64,000 nt of DNA from Hymenobacter sp. BT559 (GCF_016427535.1 NZ_JAELXV010000002.1:558001-622000); one strand, 5' to 3'. Shown: positions 43,972 through 53,761, counted from the first letter of the stretch. Numbers and translations: made by a program. Notes: generated by a model from the sequence alone, not told the origin.

Positions 43972-44640
43972 CTACACGCCGTGCATCTCGGGCACCTCGC
44001 CGTCGGGCACCGGCACTACCAGCCGGCCCGCCGTGGCGGCCCGAATCTGGTCTACACTGATGCCGGGTGCCCGCTCGCGCAGCACAAAGCCATCGGGCGT
44101 CACGTCGAGCACGGCTAGCTCGGTCACTATCTTCTTTACGCACCGTAGGCCCGTGAGGGGCAGTGTGCAACTGGGCAGCAGCTTGCTGCTGCCGTCGCGG
44201 GCCACGTGCTGCATGGCCACGATAATGTTCTTGGCCGAGGCCACGAGGTCCATGGCGCCGCCCATGCCCTTCACCAGCTTGCCCGGAATCTTCCAGTTGG
44301 CGATATCGCCGCGCTCGCTCACCTCCATGGCCCCTAGGATGGTCAGGTCCACGTGCTCGCCGCGAATCATGCCAAACGAGTCGGCCGACGAAAACAGGCT
44401 GGAGCCCGGCAGCGTGGTCACGGTCTGCTTGCCGGCGTTAATGAGGTCCGCATCTACTTGGTTTTCGGTAGGGAAGGGGCCCATGCCCAGCAGGCCATTC
44501 TCGCTTTGCAGCTCTACGTTGATGCCCGCCGGAATGTAGTTGGCCACCAGCGTCGGAATGCCGATGCCTAGGTTGACGTAGGAGTTGTTAGGCACTTCCT
44601 GCGCGATGCGCCGCGCAATGCCGTGTTTATCTAAGGGCAT
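43972..44640 (-). CDS. scoB: 3-oxoacid CoA-transferase subunit B
   Basis: 222 residues. Catalytic Glu47 lies in the SENG motif (SENGLLGMG), and the N-terminus [23 protein letters not shown] is typical for the beta subunit. With ScoA it moves CoA from succinyl-CoA to acetoacetate or related 3-oxoacids, the entry step of ketone-body use. In most genomes scoA and scoB overlap; here a serine hydrolase gene lies between them. A G-rich (46% G/Ala) C-terminal end is normal. Confidence 0.93.
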   Translation of the reverse strand: MPLDKHGIARRIAQEVPNNSYVNLGIGIPTLVANYIPAGINVELQSENGLLGMGPFPTENQVDADLINAGKQTVTTLPGSSLFSSADSFGMIRGEHVDLTILGAMEVSERGDIANWKIPGKLVKGMGGAMDLVASAKNIIVAMQHVARDGSSKLLPSCTLPLTGLRCVKKIVTELAVLDVTPDGFVLRERAPGISVDQIRAATAGRLVVPVPDGEVPEMHGV

Positions 44641-44677
44641 GGGTGGGAGGGAGAAGAAAGAGAATTAAAATCGGCTC

Positions 44678-44694
44678 TCATGCAAAGCGTAGCG
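44678..44694 (+). repeat. diverged partial copy of the family B repeat arm
   Basis: TCATGCAAAGCGTAGCG matches the family B arm at 32327 in 15 of 17 positions. It lies in the gap between scoB and the serine hydrolase gene. There is no second arm. Confidence 0.35.
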
Positions 44695-44721
44695 CGGCAT
44701 GACGACCGTGAACAGAAGTAG

Positions 44722-46026
44722 TTATTTGGTCGCCTGCCGCTTAGCTAAGGCGGCATACACGGCCTTGCGAAAGCGCGGTACCATGTCGGGCGTATTGTTG
44801 TGTGGGAATTTCTGGGTGTAGAGCAGCACCACTAGGTGCTCCTTGGGGTCTACCCAGTATTCAGTGCCGAAGGCGCCGCCCCACTCGTAGCTGCCCACCG
44901 ACTGCCCGGTTTGGGCTGCGCCAGCGGGTGTTACGATGCTAAAGCCCAGCCCAAACTTGTTGACGCCCTGATTGACATCGCCAATCTGGTTTTGCGTCAT
45001 CAGGGCCACGGTGCTGGGTTTCAGCAGGCGCTGGCCGTTGTAGGCGCCGCCGTTCAGCATCATTTGCAAGAACACGGCGTAGTCGTCGATGGTAGACGAC
45101 AGGCCCCCGCCGCCCGAGAAGTAGGTGCCCGCCTGGTTCGGAAAATCGGGCCGCAGCCCCAGCATGCCAGTGGTGGGCATGGGCACGGTGCGCCCCTGGT
45201 ACTCGGTGTAGAGCGGCACGAGGCGGCTGTGCCGGTCGGCGGGCAGGTAGAAGTAAGTGTCGCGCATGCCCAGCGGGTCAAACACGTGGGCGCGCAGGTA
45301 CTGGTCGAGCGGCTGTCCGCTCAGCACTTCTATCAAGCGGCCCAACACGTCTACGCTCAAGCCATAAGTAAAGCGTTCGCCGGGCTGGTTGAACAGCGGC
45401 AGCTTGCCCAACTTGTCGATGGCAGGCCCTAGGGTGCCCGCCGGCGAGCCTACCCCGCTCGGAATGCCCGCCTTGGCATAAATGGCCCGCGCCTCGGGCG
45501 TGCCAATCACCGCGTAGCCAATGCCCGAGGTGTGGCTCAGCAGCTGCCGAATGGTAATCTCGCTACGGGCTGGCACCGTGGTGTAGCTCGAATCCTTGGG
45601 GTTGAAGGTGGCCAGCACCCGCGGGTGGGCGAAGGTGGGCAGGTACTTCGAGATGGGGTCATCGAGCTGAAACTTGCCTTGGTCGTAGAGCTGCATCAGC
45701 CCCACGCTCGTGATGGCCTTAGTTTGCGAGGCAATCCGCTCAATGGCATCGGGGCGCAGTGGCGTTTTAGCGGCCACGTCGCTGTAGCCTAAGGCCTTGC
45801 GATACACTACTTGCCCGTCGCGAGCTACCAGGGCAATCACGCCCGGCACGCGCCCGTCACTCACGTAGCCCTGGAGCAGTGCGTCGATAGCCTGCAGCTT
45901 CTCGGCGCTTACGCCCGCCGCCGCAGGGGGGGGCGCGTGCAGCACGGCCGGCTTAGCCAGCTGCGCATAGGCCCTAGGTGCTCCTAGCAGCGCCAAGCCT
46001 AGCAGTAGTCCTCTCATCATGGTCAA
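44722..46026 (-). CDS. secreted serine hydrolase, class C beta-lactamase family
   Basis: 434 residues with a signal peptide (about 1-22, ending AYAQ). The catalytic tetrad SQTK is at residues 100-103 (Ser100, Lys103), and the Tyr motif is in FTYGLSVDVLG. Such serine hydrolases act as esterases, D-aminopeptidases or penicillin-binding-type enzymes; a resistance role is not implied. It is inserted between scoA (104 bp upstream) and scoB (81 bp downstream) on the same strand. Confidence 0.88.
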   Translation of the reverse strand: MTMMRGLLLGLALLGAPRAYAQLAKPAVLHAPPPAAAGVSAEKLQAIDALLQGYVSDGRVPGVIALVARDGQVVYRKALGYSDVAAKTPLRPDAIERIASQTKAITSVGLMQLYDQGKFQLDDPISKYLPTFAHPRVLATFNPKDSSYTTVPARSEITIRQLLSHTSGIGYAVIGTPEARAIYAKAGIPSGVGSPAGTLGPAIDKLGKLPLFNQPGERFTYGLSVDVLGRLIEVLSGQPLDQYLRAHVFDPLGMRDTYFYLPADRHSRLVPLYTEYQGRTVPMPTTGMLGLRPDFPNQAGTYFSGGGGLSSTIDDYAVFLQMMLNGGAYNGQRLLKPSTVALMTQNQIGDVNQGVNKFGLGFSIVTPAGAAQTGQSVGSYEWGGAFGTEYWVDPKEHLVVLLYTQKFPHNNTPDMVPRFRKAVYAALAKRQATK

Positions 46027-46129
46027 AGCAAAAAATAGAAATCAGAAAACGTAAATAAAGCAGTGCAACAGCCGCTAAAGCATAGTCAGCCACCGCAGGT
46101 GGCGTTATCTGCGAAATGCGTTGAATCCG

Positions 46130-46828
46130 TTAAAGCTGCGATACGGTGCGTTGCTCGATGCGCTTCTCGTAGTCTTTGCCCTGGAAAATGCGCTGCACAA
46201 AGATGCCCGGCGTGTGTATCTGGTTGGGGTCGAGCTCGCCGGCGGGCACCAACTCCTCTACCTCGGCCACCGTAATGATGCCGGCCGTAGCCATCATGGG
46301 GTTGAAGTTGCGGGCCGTGCCGCGGTAGATGAGATTGCCGGCAGTGTCGCCGCGCCAGGCTTTTACCAAGGCAAAGTCGGCGCGCAGGGCCGTTTCGAGC
46401 AGGTACATCTTGCCGTTGAACTCGCGGCTTTCCTTGCCCTCGCCCACCTCGGTGCCGTAGCCAGCCGGGGTGTAGAAGGCCGGAATGCCCGCGCCGCCCG
46501 CCCGGCAGCGCTCGGCCAGCGTGCCCTGCGGAATAAGCTCTACTTCGAGCTCGCCGGCCAGTAGCTGGCGCTCAAACTCGGCGTTTTCGCCCACGTAGCT
46601 GGCAATCATCTTCTTCACCTGCCGCTGCTGCAGCAGCCGACCTAGGCCAAAATCATCGACGCCGGCGTTATTAGAAATGCAGGTGAGGTCGCGCACTCCG
46701 AGGCGCAGTAGCTCGGCAATGGCGTTTTCGGGAATGCCGCAGAGGCCGAAGCCGCCGAGCATCAGGGTCATGCCGCTGGCCATGCCGGCCAGGGCGGCCT
46801 GGGCGTCGGCCACAACTTTATTTATCAT
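46130..46828 (-). CDS. scoA: 3-oxoacid CoA-transferase subunit A
   Basis: 232 residues from ATG 46828. The CoA-binding glycine-rich motif [13 protein letters not shown] and the segment [11 protein letters not shown] identify the alpha subunit. The C-terminus [14 protein letters not shown] is typical. Its ATG lies 11 bp inside the end of the surface-protein gene upstream, so translation is probably coupled to it. The partner scoB is not adjacent but 1.3 kb away. An extended start at 46951 would lie deep in the upstream gene and is not supported by homologous length. Confidence 0.92.
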   Translation of the reverse strand: MINKVVADAQAALAGMASGMTLMLGGFGLCGIPENAIAELLRLGVRDLTCISNNAGVDDFGLGRLLQQRQVKKMIASYVGENAEFERQLLAGELEVELIPQGTLAERCRAGGAGIPAFYTPAGYGTEVGEGKESREFNGKMYLLETALRADFALVKAWRGDTAGNLIYRGTARNFNPMMATAGIITVAEVEELVPAGELDPNQIHTPGIFVQRIFQGKDYEKRIEQRTVSQL

Positions 46829-48050
46829 GGGTGGGTAGGGTAGAGGCAGGAGGGAGGTAATTGACGGGCAAAAATTCACCCATTTTTTCGAAACCCCAGT
46901 ACCCGTCGGTATAAACGGCCAGCGGATTTGCCAATTGGCCATTGGGCTCAATCTCTACCTCAGGCTTCATCAGCACCAGCTGCGACACCTGCACGTCTTG
47001 CGGCGGCGGGGACGGCGCCGAGCCCCGCACAGCGCGCGCGGGCTGGGGGTGGTAGTTAGCATCGGGGCCGGCAAGCAAATACGTTACCTGCAGCTGGTCC
47101 TGAAAACGCAAAAACACGCGCCGGCCGTCGGCCGCCACGCGGCGCAGCTTATCCACGTGCAGGGGCGCCATGTAAAGCAGGGAAAAGCTGGTCGGCACGG
47201 CGGCCCACTGCTTGAGCGAATCTCGCTCGGTGGCCGAGTAGGCGCGGCGCTGCCGCAGCAGCGCCTGGCGCAGGCTATCGGTGCGGGCAAAGTGCGGATT
47301 GGGCACAATGCGCAGCCGCCGGGCCACAAAACCCTGCGCCGTGTGCTGGCTGTCGCGTAGGCTGCGGAAAAAGTGCGGAAGCGACCCTAGGTAGGCCCGC
47401 ACCCGGTTGGCATCCCACTGGCGGCGCTGACGTGCCGAGCGGGTCGGCATTTCTTCAAATATTGGCTGGCCATAGAACGTGACGACCTGCTGGGTAAAAT
47501 TGCAGGTAAAGCGCAGGTCGTAGTACTTCACCCGGTAGCCTAAAGCCTGATTGTCAACCTGTACGTAGTTGCGGGCAGTGGCCGATAGCTCGGTGGTTTT
47601 GGGGTCAAAGTCGACCAGTACATCGTCGGGATTATGAATGCGGCACTGCTGCGAAAACGTGCTGTGGCCTAGGAAGAGCTCCTTAAATTTCTGGTAATCG
47701 CCGGGGTTGTTGGGGCGCGGCCGCACCACCACCTCCCCCAGCTGGGCCCCCGTCGGGGCAAGGTTCAGCGTCAGTTGTTGCGGCGCTGGCCCTACGGTAA
47801 TGGCCTGCTTGGCTAGGCGGTAGCCCACATAGGAGGCCACAATATCGTAGCTGCCCGCCGGCACGCCCGCAAGCGTGAAGGTGCCCTGCTCGGTAGTAGT
47901 AGCTCCTAGGGTAGTGTTAGCCAAGAAAACGCTGGCAAACGGCAACGGCTTTTGCGTCAGCGAGTCGCGCACGACGCCCGTGAGGGTGGCCTGGGCAGCA
48001 GCCAGCCCCGGTAGCAGCCATAGCAAAGCAAGCAGCGAGTAAAGACGCAC
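46818..48050 (-). CDS. CarboxypepD_reg-like surface protein, paralogue 1
   Basis: 410 residues if translated from GTG 48050, which gives a proper signal peptide ([19 protein letters not shown]). An ATG at 48173 would add 41 polar residues and break it, but cannot be excluded. An N-terminal carboxypeptidase-regulatory-like beta domain (about 20-110, [27 protein letters not shown]) is followed by a region of unknown function of about 290 residues. It is a tandem paralogue of the next gene, with shared segments such as SYVGYRL, LGEVVV, a YWGFE/YWGFQ ending and many others. The end overlaps scoA by 11 bp. Confidence 0.78.
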   Translation of the reverse strand: MRLYSLLALLWLLPGLAAAQATLTGVVRDSLTQKPLPFASVFLANTTLGATTTEQGTFTLAGVPAGSYDIVASYVGYRLAKQAITVGPAPQQLTLNLAPTGAQLGEVVVRPRPNNPGDYQKFKELFLGHSTFSQQCRIHNPDDVLVDFDPKTTELSATARNYVQVDNQALGYRVKYYDLRFTCNFTQQVVTFYGQPIFEEMPTRSARQRRQWDANRVRAYLGSLPHFFRSLRDSQHTAQGFVARRLRIVPNPHFARTDSLRQALLRQRRAYSATERDSLKQWAAVPTSFSLLYMAPLHVDKLRRVAADGRRVFLRFQDQLQVTYLLAGPDANYHPQPARAVRGSAPSPPPQDVQVSQLVLMKPEVEIEPNGQLANPLAVYTDGYWGFEKMGEFLPVNYLPPASTLPTHDK

Positions 48051-48250
48051 GTTTGAAAACAAGGCTGGATGAAACAACTGCGACGAATAAGCCCGGTAGC
48101 CTGTGTGCGCCGAGCCTATTTGCTTACGTGGTTGTGGCCCTGGTAGATGAGTAGCCGGGCTAAGAGTCTGCACAGCATGGCACCGGCTGTGGAGGTCGTG
48201 CAGCCACTTTGCCCTGTGTCTGCCAGTTTCTTAGCACCGCGCTATAGCTA

Positions 48251-48286
48251 AAAAAGCCTCCCTAGGACGACCTAGGGAGGCTTTTT
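48251..48286 (-). terminator. perfect terminator between the two paralogues
   Basis: Perfect 16-bp stem (48251-48266 with 48271-48286, loop ACGA) with flanking A5 and T5, so it could work in both directions. Each arm contains CCTAGG. It lies 35 bp past the end of paralogue 2 on the minus strand and should separate its transcript from paralogue 1. Confidence 0.92.
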
Positions 48287-48320
48287 GCTACAAGCCGGCT
48301 ACCGTACGCTCGGCCTGTGC

Positions 48321-49571
48321 TTACCTGGCTTTGGCCTGTGAGGCCGCGGCCGACGCCGGCGCGGCAGCTACGGGCGGCACGTAGTCGAGCGGCAAAAGCT
48401 CGCCGATGCGCTGGAAACCCCAGTACTCGCCCCGGCCCACATCGAAGGGGTTTTCGAGCGTGCCATTGGGATTGAGCTCGGTTTCGGGGGCTAGCAGCGA
48501 CAGGCGCGACACCTGGCGCTTGGCAGGCATGGTTTTGTCGGCCGCTGGCCCAATGGGTGACATCGGCGCAGTGTAAGCCGGGTCGGGCGCCTCGCCAAAG
48601 TACGCCACTTGCAATTCGTCGGAGAAGCGCAGGAAGACCCGGCCATCGGCTGCCACGCGGCGCAGACTGTCGATGGGCCGGGCGGCGGGGTTAAGCTGCG
48701 CAACGGGCGGCAGCTCAGACCAGGCGCGCAGCGAGTCCAACTCGGCCTTCGTAAACGGGGTCTTTTTCTTGCGCAGTGCTGCCTCGGCCCGGGCCGCGCG
48801 TTGCGGCACTACCAGGCGCACCTGCTGCGCCAGAAAGTTATTTTCCTTTACCTTGTTATCGTACACGCTTTTCAGGAAGTGCGTGAGCGAGCCGTTATAA
48901 GCCGCCAGACGATTGGCTGCCCACTGGCGGCGTTGGTTCTCGTCCTTAGGCTTCATTTCCTCGAATACGGTCTGGCCCTCGTAGCTCACCGCATCGGTGT
49001 TCTCGTTGTACTGGAAGTTCATGCCGAAGTACTTGAGGCGATAACCCAGCGCCTTATTCTCCACCTGCACATAGTTAGGGGTGCTGGCCGTCAAGGTCTT
49101 GGTGGTATCGTTAAAATCAATGTCCACGTCTTCCGCATTGGTGATGCGACACTGCTTGGAGAAGGCCGTGCGGCCCACAAACAAGTCGATAAACTTGCGG
49201 TAGTTGTCTTCCTGGTGGGAATCGGCGTGCACTACTACCTCGCCCAGCTGCGGCCCCGAAGACGGTAGCCGCAGTGTTACGGCCGGAGCCGTGGCGCCCG
49301 CCGTCACCGTAATGCTTTGCTTAGATAAGCGGTAGCCCACGTAAGAGCCCACGATGTCGTAAGTGCCCTTCGGCACCCGGTCTAGCACAAAGGCGCCGTT
49401 CTCGTTGGTAGTGGCCCCTAGGGTGGTGTTGGCCAAGAAAACGCTGGCAAACGCCAGCGGCTCGCGCGTTACGGAGTCTTGCACCACACCCGTGATGCGG
49501 CCCTGGGCGTGGGCGGCAAACGCCGCCCCCAGCCAGCAGCCCAACAGAATAACCAATCGCAAATAGCGCAT
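48321..49571 (-). CDS. CarboxypepD_reg-like surface protein, paralogue 2
   Basis: 416 residues with a signal peptide (about 1-22, ending AHAQ). The N-terminal domain [28 protein letters not shown] is a CarboxypepD_reg-like beta sandwich; the rest has no recognised family. It is closely related to the neighbouring gene over its whole length. Members of this type in Bacteroidota are outer-membrane or secreted proteins without the TonB-dependent receptor barrel. Function unknown. A Pro/Ala-rich tail ends the protein. Confidence 0.82.
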   Translation of the reverse strand: MRYLRLVILLGCWLGAAFAAHAQGRITGVVQDSVTREPLAFASVFLANTTLGATTNENGAFVLDRVPKGTYDIVGSYVGYRLSKQSITVTAGATAPAVTLRLPSSGPQLGEVVVHADSHQEDNYRKFIDLFVGRTAFSKQCRITNAEDVDIDFNDTTKTLTASTPNYVQVENKALGYRLKYFGMNFQYNENTDAVSYEGQTVFEEMKPKDENQRRQWAANRLAAYNGSLTHFLKSVYDNKVKENNFLAQQVRLVVPQRAARAEAALRKKKTPFTKAELDSLRAWSELPPVAQLNPAARPIDSLRRVAADGRVFLRFSDELQVAYFGEAPDPAYTAPMSPIGPAADKTMPAKRQVSRLSLLAPETELNPNGTLENPFDVGRGEYWGFQRIGELLPLDYVPPVAAAPASAAASQAKAR

Positions 49572-49614
49572 AAGCAGTACCTAAAGCGTAAGAATAACAA
49601 AAAGGGCTTCGCAA

Positions 49615-50565
49615 CTACTGGGCCAAGGCGGCCCGCGTAGCCTGCGCATCTAACGCCAGTTGGGCCGTTAGCGCATCTAGGCCGGTATATTTTTCTTCGC
49701 CGCGCAGCCACTTCACAAATTCCAGCGTCAGTTCTTGGTCGTACAGGTCGCCGCTGAAGTCGAGCAGGTTGACTTCTATTGTCTGCGCCAAGTCGGCCCC
49801 AATGGTGGGGCGCACCCCGATGCTGAGCATGGCTTGGTGCCGCGTGCCAGCCGCTGTAGTGGCCCACACCGCATAGATGCCCTGGGCCGGCACCAGTTTG
49901 AGCGCCTCGGTGGGCTGCAGGTTGGCGGTGGGGTAGCCAATGGTGCGGCCTAGCTTCTGGCCGTGCACCACCGTGCCGGTGAGCGGGTATTCGTAGCCTA
50001 GGTAGCGGGTGGCGGTGCTCACGTCACCAGTGCGCAGCGCCTGCCTAATGCGGGTGCTGCTCACGCCCACGGCGTCTACGTCCTGGCGCGGTATTTCTTC
50101 TACCGTGAAGCCGTAGCGGCCGGCGTGCTGGCTCAGGTACTCAAAGCCACCCTCACGGTTTTTGCCAAAGCGGTGGTCGTAGCCAATAACCAAGTGCTTG
50201 GCACCTACGGCTTTCAGCAAAATTTCCTGGATATACTGCTCCGAAGTCCACTGCGCAAACTCGCGGGTGAAGGGCATCACCAGCAAGTAATCGACGCCAA
50301 ACTCGGCCAGCCGCACAATGCGCTCGTCTAAGGTATTGAGCAGCTGTAGCTCCAGCAGCTCGGGGTGGGTGGGCGGCGGGCCCAGCACCAGGCGCGGGTG
50401 CGGCCAGTACGTGATGACCACCGCCGGCCCGCCCACCGCATCGGCCACCTGCCGCAGCCGGCCCAAAATGCGCTGATGCCCGCGGTGCACCCCGTCGAAG
50501 GTGCCGCTTGTCACCACGGCGTTGGTAAGAAAGGGAAAATCGGCTAGGTCGCGGATAACTTGCAT
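49615..50565 (-). CDS. ribF: bifunctional riboflavin kinase / FAD synthetase
   Basis: 316 residues. FAD synthetase N-domain with nucleotide motif GTFDGVHRGHQRIL (about 21-34) and GYDHRFGKNREGG; riboflavin kinase C-domain with GYPTANL. It makes FMN and FAD from riboflavin and ATP. Length and order of domains are standard. It lies 21 bp after truB in the same direction, a common pairing. Confidence 0.95.
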   Translation of the reverse strand: MQVIRDLADFPFLTNAVVTSGTFDGVHRGHQRILGRLRQVADAVGGPAVVITYWPHPRLVLGPPPTHPELLELQLLNTLDERIVRLAEFGVDYLLVMPFTREFAQWTSEQYIQEILLKAVGAKHLVIGYDHRFGKNREGGFEYLSQHAGRYGFTVEEIPRQDVDAVGVSSTRIRQALRTGDVSTATRYLGYEYPLTGTVVHGQKLGRTIGYPTANLQPTEALKLVPAQGIYAVWATTAAGTRHQAMLSIGVRPTIGADLAQTIEVNLLDFSGDLYDQELTLEFVKWLRGEEKYTGLDALTAQLALDAQATRAALAQ

Positions 50566-50586
50566 AAGGGGCGCAGCGCTAGCTGA

Positions 50587-51438
50587 TTAGGCCGAAGGGG
50601 TGCCCCCTTCTGGGTGAAGTGGCAGGTCGGGACCCGCCGCGGGGGCGCGGTCGGCCTGCTGAGCCGCATAAAAGTCGAGGCCCACGCGGGCGGGCTTCAA
50701 CCGCTCGCGCCGCTGGCGGGGCGCGGGAGCGCCACCATCAGCGGCTGCGGGGCGGGGCGGGCGCAGGGCCTCCACCTCGGCCACCGTCCAGGCGTCGGCC
50801 AGGCGGTACTCGCCGATGCGCGTGCGCACCAGCCGCGTGAGGTGCGCGCCGCACCCTAGGGCCACACCTAGGTCGCGGGCCAGGCTGCGGATGTAAGTGC
50901 CCTTGGAGCACACTACCCGAAAGTCAATGTCGGGCAGCGTGATGCGCGTCAGCTCAAAGGCTTTTATCTCAACTGTTTTGGCCTTTATTTCGGCTTGCTC
51001 GCCCTTGCGGGCCAGCTCGTAGGCGCGCTTGCCTTCGACCTTCACAGCCGAAAACACGGGCGGAATCTGCTCTATTTTACCTAGGAACGTGGCCACGGCC
51101 GCCTGAATCTCGGCTTCGGTCAGGTGCTCGTAGGGCTGCTCCTCATTTATGGGCGTTTCGAGGTCGAAGCTCGGCGTGGTCTGCCCTAGGCGGAAGGTGC
51201 CTTCGTACTCCTTTTCCTGCGCCTGAATTTGGTCTATCTCCTTGGTCTTCTTGCCGGTGCACAAAATGAGCAGCCCGGTCGCCAGCGGGTCGAGGGTGCC
51301 AGCGTGGCCTATTTTGCGTGGGCGCAGCGTGTTCTTCACCTTGCGTACCACGTCAAACGAGGTCCAGGTCAGCGGCTTATCGAGCAGCAAAACCTCGCCC
51401 GCTTCGAAGTCAAAATCAGCTAGTGCTTTCTTACTCAT
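50587..51438 (-). CDS. truB: tRNA pseudouridine(55) synthase TruB
   Basis: 283 residues. Catalytic Asp50 lies in [26 protein letters not shown] is the family start. It makes pseudouridine 55 in the T-loop of tRNAs. The C-terminal 50 residues form an Arg/Pro/Ala-rich extension beyond the usual core and are of low complexity. The start codon overlaps the stop of uppP (ATGA), so uppP-truB-ribF are one unit. Confidence 0.95.
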   Translation of the reverse strand: MSKKALADFDFEAGEVLLLDKPLTWTSFDVVRKVKNTLRPRKIGHAGTLDPLATGLLILCTGKKTKEIDQIQAQEKEYEGTFRLGQTTPSFDLETPINEEQPYEHLTEAEIQAAVATFLGKIEQIPPVFSAVKVEGKRAYELARKGEQAEIKAKTVEIKAFELTRITLPDIDFRVVCSKGTYIRSLARDLGVALGCGAHLTRLVRTRIGEYRLADAWTVAEVEALRPPRPAAADGGAPAPRQRRERLKPARVGLDFYAAQQADRAPAAGPDLPLHPEGGTPSA

Positions 51439-52265
51439 ACTAACTGCAAATTTACCCCCAGGCCCAGCAGCAACAGCAAGAAGCCGCCCACGATGATGCG
51501 GTAGATGCCAAATGCCCGAAACCCGTACTTAGCCACGAAGCCCACAAACAGCCGAATAGCCAGCAGCGCTACCACAAAAGCTACCACGTTGCCGAGCACC
51601 AGCAGCTTTATTTCCTGCCCCGAAAACAGCTGGCTAATCTCGACGCCGTGGGCGTGCGCTTCTTTATAGTAGTCGTAAATGTCTTTCACAGCCGCCGCTG
51701 CCATCGTAGGCATGGCCAGGAAAAAAGCAAACTCGGCCGCGGCCCGGCGCGTCAGCTTTTGGCTGAGGCCGCCGATGATGGTGGCCGCCGAGCGGCTCAC
51801 GCCCGGCACCACGGCCAGGCACTGAAACAGGCCAATAAACAGCGCTTCCTTGAAGCTGGGATTGGTGACCGGGTGGCCGCCAGCCTTGGGGTCCTCCTGC
51901 GGAAACCACTTGTCGATGAACAGCAGCACTATGCCACCTAGGAGCAGCATCACGGCCACCGTGGTTACCGATTCAAGTAGCGCGTCGATGTGTTTTTTCA
52001 GCAGCAGGCCTACTACCACAATGGGCAAGAAGGCCACCAGCAGCTTCAGGTAAAAGTCGAAGCTCTGGAAAAAGCGCTTCCAATACACTACCAACACTGA
52101 CAAGATGGCCCCAAGTTGAATAACCACCAGGAAGAGCTTGGCGAAGGGCGTCATGGCAACGCCCAGCAGCTGGGAAGCAATAATCATATGGCCGGTGCTG
52201 GAAACGGGCAGAAACTCGGTGAGTCCTTCCACGATGGCCAGCAGCAGCGCGTGCCAATAAGTCAT
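51435..52265 (-). CDS. uppP: undecaprenyl-diphosphatase UppP/BacA
   Basis: 276 residues, eight helices. Signature motifs [14 protein letters not shown] (N-terminal) and [13 protein letters not shown] (middle) are intact. It dephosphorylates undecaprenyl diphosphate for recycling of the peptidoglycan lipid carrier. An N-terminal ATG follows a gap that carries an inverted repeat. It is the first gene of the uppP-truB-ribF unit. Confidence 0.95.
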   Translation of the reverse strand: MTYWHALLLAIVEGLTEFLPVSSTGHMIIASQLLGVAMTPFAKLFLVVIQLGAILSVLVVYWKRFFQSFDFYLKLLVAFLPIVVVGLLLKKHIDALLESVTTVAVMLLLGGIVLLFIDKWFPQEDPKAGGHPVTNPSFKEALFIGLFQCLAVVPGVSRSAATIIGGLSQKLTRRAAAEFAFFLAMPTMAAAAVKDIYDYYKEAHAHGVEISQLFSGQEIKLLVLGNVVAFVVALLAIRLFVGFVAKYGFRAFGIYRIIVGGFLLLLLGLGVNLQLV

Positions 52266-52316
52266 GTAGCAGTTGTGAGGTAAGTAGGTGTTTATAAGTA
52301 GCGTAGGGATATCAGT

Positions 52317-52401
52317 GCAAGGAGGAACGACAAAGCAATCGCACCGAAACGGGACCTAGGCGGGCTCGTTTGGAGGCAATTGCTTCGTCGTTCCTCCTCG
52401 C
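52317..52401. repeat. imperfect inverted repeat (family C)
   Basis: Arms 52317-52342 and 52376-52401 pair in 23 of 26 positions; the core is GGAGGAACGACAAAGCAAT on the left and its complement on the right. The two arms flank a 33-bp spacer with CCTAGG. The sequence resembles the widespread GAGGAGCGAAGCGAAGCAAT-type intergenic repeats of Bacteroidota. It lies between uppP and the DUF3098 gene. Confidence 0.78.
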
Positions 52402-52439
52402 AAATGACAAGTAGGATGTAGTGCTGAAACGCGCAAAAA

Positions 52440-52778
52440 TTACAGGCGCTTATAAGCAGGCTTGGTCGGCGCGGGCGCAGGCACCACTGGGGCCGCTGCC
52501 GTGGGCGCCGCTACGGGGGCAGCCACGCCGGGGTGCGCAGGGGCTACCGGCACCTCCTGGCCAGGATTGCTACGCGCCATAATGGCGACAAACTCAATGA
52601 TGAAGCCAATTACCAGCAAAATGGGGCCCAGCGTGAGCCCTAGGAACCCTTCGCCGTACTGGGCGCCATCGAGCATCATCGTGATGAAGCCGACGGCCAG
52701 CACAGCCAGGCCCGCCCACATGAGGCGGTAGTTGCGGGGGCCAAAGGCGAAGCGCGGGGCCGGAGTGGTTGGTTGCAT
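52440..52778 (-). CDS. DUF3098 family membrane protein
   Basis: 112 residues with two helices in the segment FGPRNYRLMWAGLAVLAVGFITMML and GLTLGPILLVIGFIIEFVAIM, characteristic of DUF3098. The N-terminal Pro-rich start and Ala/Pro-rich C-terminal 40 residues are cytosolic or periplasmic tails. Function unknown; the gene commonly lies next to ftsX and uppP in Bacteroidota, which suggests a role at the septum or in envelope growth. Confidence 0.88.
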   Translation of the reverse strand: MQPTTPAPRFAFGPRNYRLMWAGLAVLAVGFITMMLDGAQYGEGFLGLTLGPILLVIGFIIEFVAIMARSNPGQEVPVAPAHPGVAAPVAAPTAAAPVVPAPAPTKPAYKRL

Positions 52779-52782
52779 ACGT

Positions 52783-52860
52783 TTAGTGCTTAGTTGATGG
52801 TGCTTGGTGCTTAGGTCGTAAAGGAGTGCTAAGCACTACTAACCAAGCACTAAGCACTAG
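52783..52860. repeat. cluster of degenerate TGCTTAG/CTAAGCA repeats
   Basis: Four TGCTTAG/TGCTTGG-type copies in the first half (52783-52815) and complementary CTAAGCA/CCAAGCA copies in the second half (52826-52859), giving an imperfect hairpin. It lies between the DUF3098 gene and ftsX. A related cluster is at 62541-62622. Confidence 0.55.
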
Positions 52861-52861
52861 A

Positions 52862-53746
52862 TTAATACAGTTCGTCGAGCGAAACGCCTAGGTACTTATT
52901 TACGGCGCGGTACGAACTCAGGAAACCGATAACGGTACCTAGGCCTACCACCGCCGCCAGCAGCAGCGCAATGAGGCGGTCGTCGCGTAGCAGCTTCAGC
53001 TGCTCCACTTCGAGGTAGGCATACTGTAGCAGCGCCACCAGCACGAGGGCCGCTAGCCCCCCGCTGGCAAAGCCCTGCCAGGTAGCCCGCCGCAAAAACG
53101 GCTGCTGGATAAAGAACCGAGTCGCGCCCACCAGTTGCATCGAGCGGATTAAAAAACGCTGCGAGAACAAAGCCAGCTTGATGGTATTGTTAATCAGGAT
53201 AACCACTACCACTACCAGCACCGCCGCAAAGCTCACCAGCAACAAGCTAACTTTAGTCAGATTCTGGTTGATGCTGTCAAACAAGGACTTGGGATACTGA
53301 ATCTCGAATACACCGCGCTGGCTACTCAGGCTGCGGCTCAGCTGCCGCAGGTGCATGGTATCGGTATATTCGGGCTTGATTTTGAGAGCGTAGGCGTCGC
53401 GCAGCGGGTTATCGTCCAAGAAGGTGCGAAAATCCTCGCCAGTGCTTTCGAGTAGTTGCCGGGCGCCTTCCTCCTTACTCACGAAGCGGATTTGAGCGCG
53501 GCCCTCTTTCACGGCCACGTAGGGCTGGTGCTCTAGGTCTTGCTGTAGGCGCAGCAGCTCAGTTTCGGGCAGGTTGCGCTCTAAGTACACCTGCACCTCC
53601 AGGTTTTCGCGCACTTGCTCGCTCAGCTTGTGCGCGTGCAGCAGCAGCAAGCCAAACAGGCCGATAACCACCAGCGCCAGCGTAATGCTGAATACTACCA
53701 GCGGAGTAGGGTAGGAGCCAAGTTTCTTTTTGCGGCGCGGAGGCAT
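52862..53746 (-). CDS. ftsX: cell division ABC-transporter-like permease FtsX
   Basis: 294 residues from ATG 53746; a TTG three codons before is possible. The cytoplasmic N-terminus is basic (PPRRKKKLG), one helix follows, then a large periplasmic loop (about 45-165), then three helices. With FtsE it regulates peptidoglycan hydrolysis at the septum. FtsE is not in the window, which is usual in Bacteroidota. The upstream gap to tamB carries the 263-bp inverted-repeat element. Confidence 0.93.
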   Translation of the reverse strand: MPPRRKKKLGSYPTPLVVFSITLALVVIGLFGLLLLHAHKLSEQVRENLEVQVYLERNLPETELLRLQQDLEHQPYVAVKEGRAQIRFVSKEEGARQLLESTGEDFRTFLDDNPLRDAYALKIKPEYTDTMHLRQLSRSLSSQRGVFEIQYPKSLFDSINQNLTKVSLLLVSFAAVLVVVVVILINNTIKLALFSQRFLIRSMQLVGATRFFIQQPFLRRATWQGFASGGLAALVLVALLQYAYLEVEQLKLLRDDRLIALLLAAVVGLGTVIGFLSSYRAVNKYLGVSLDELY

Positions 53747-53761
53747 AGAGGGCAAAGATAG

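Noticed and set aside
46118..46143. Possible third degenerate family A repeat (TGCGTTGAATCCGTTAAAG)
   Set aside because: It shares only a GTTGAATCC core with the 41-bp unit and part of it codes for the scoA C-terminus; similarity may be chance.
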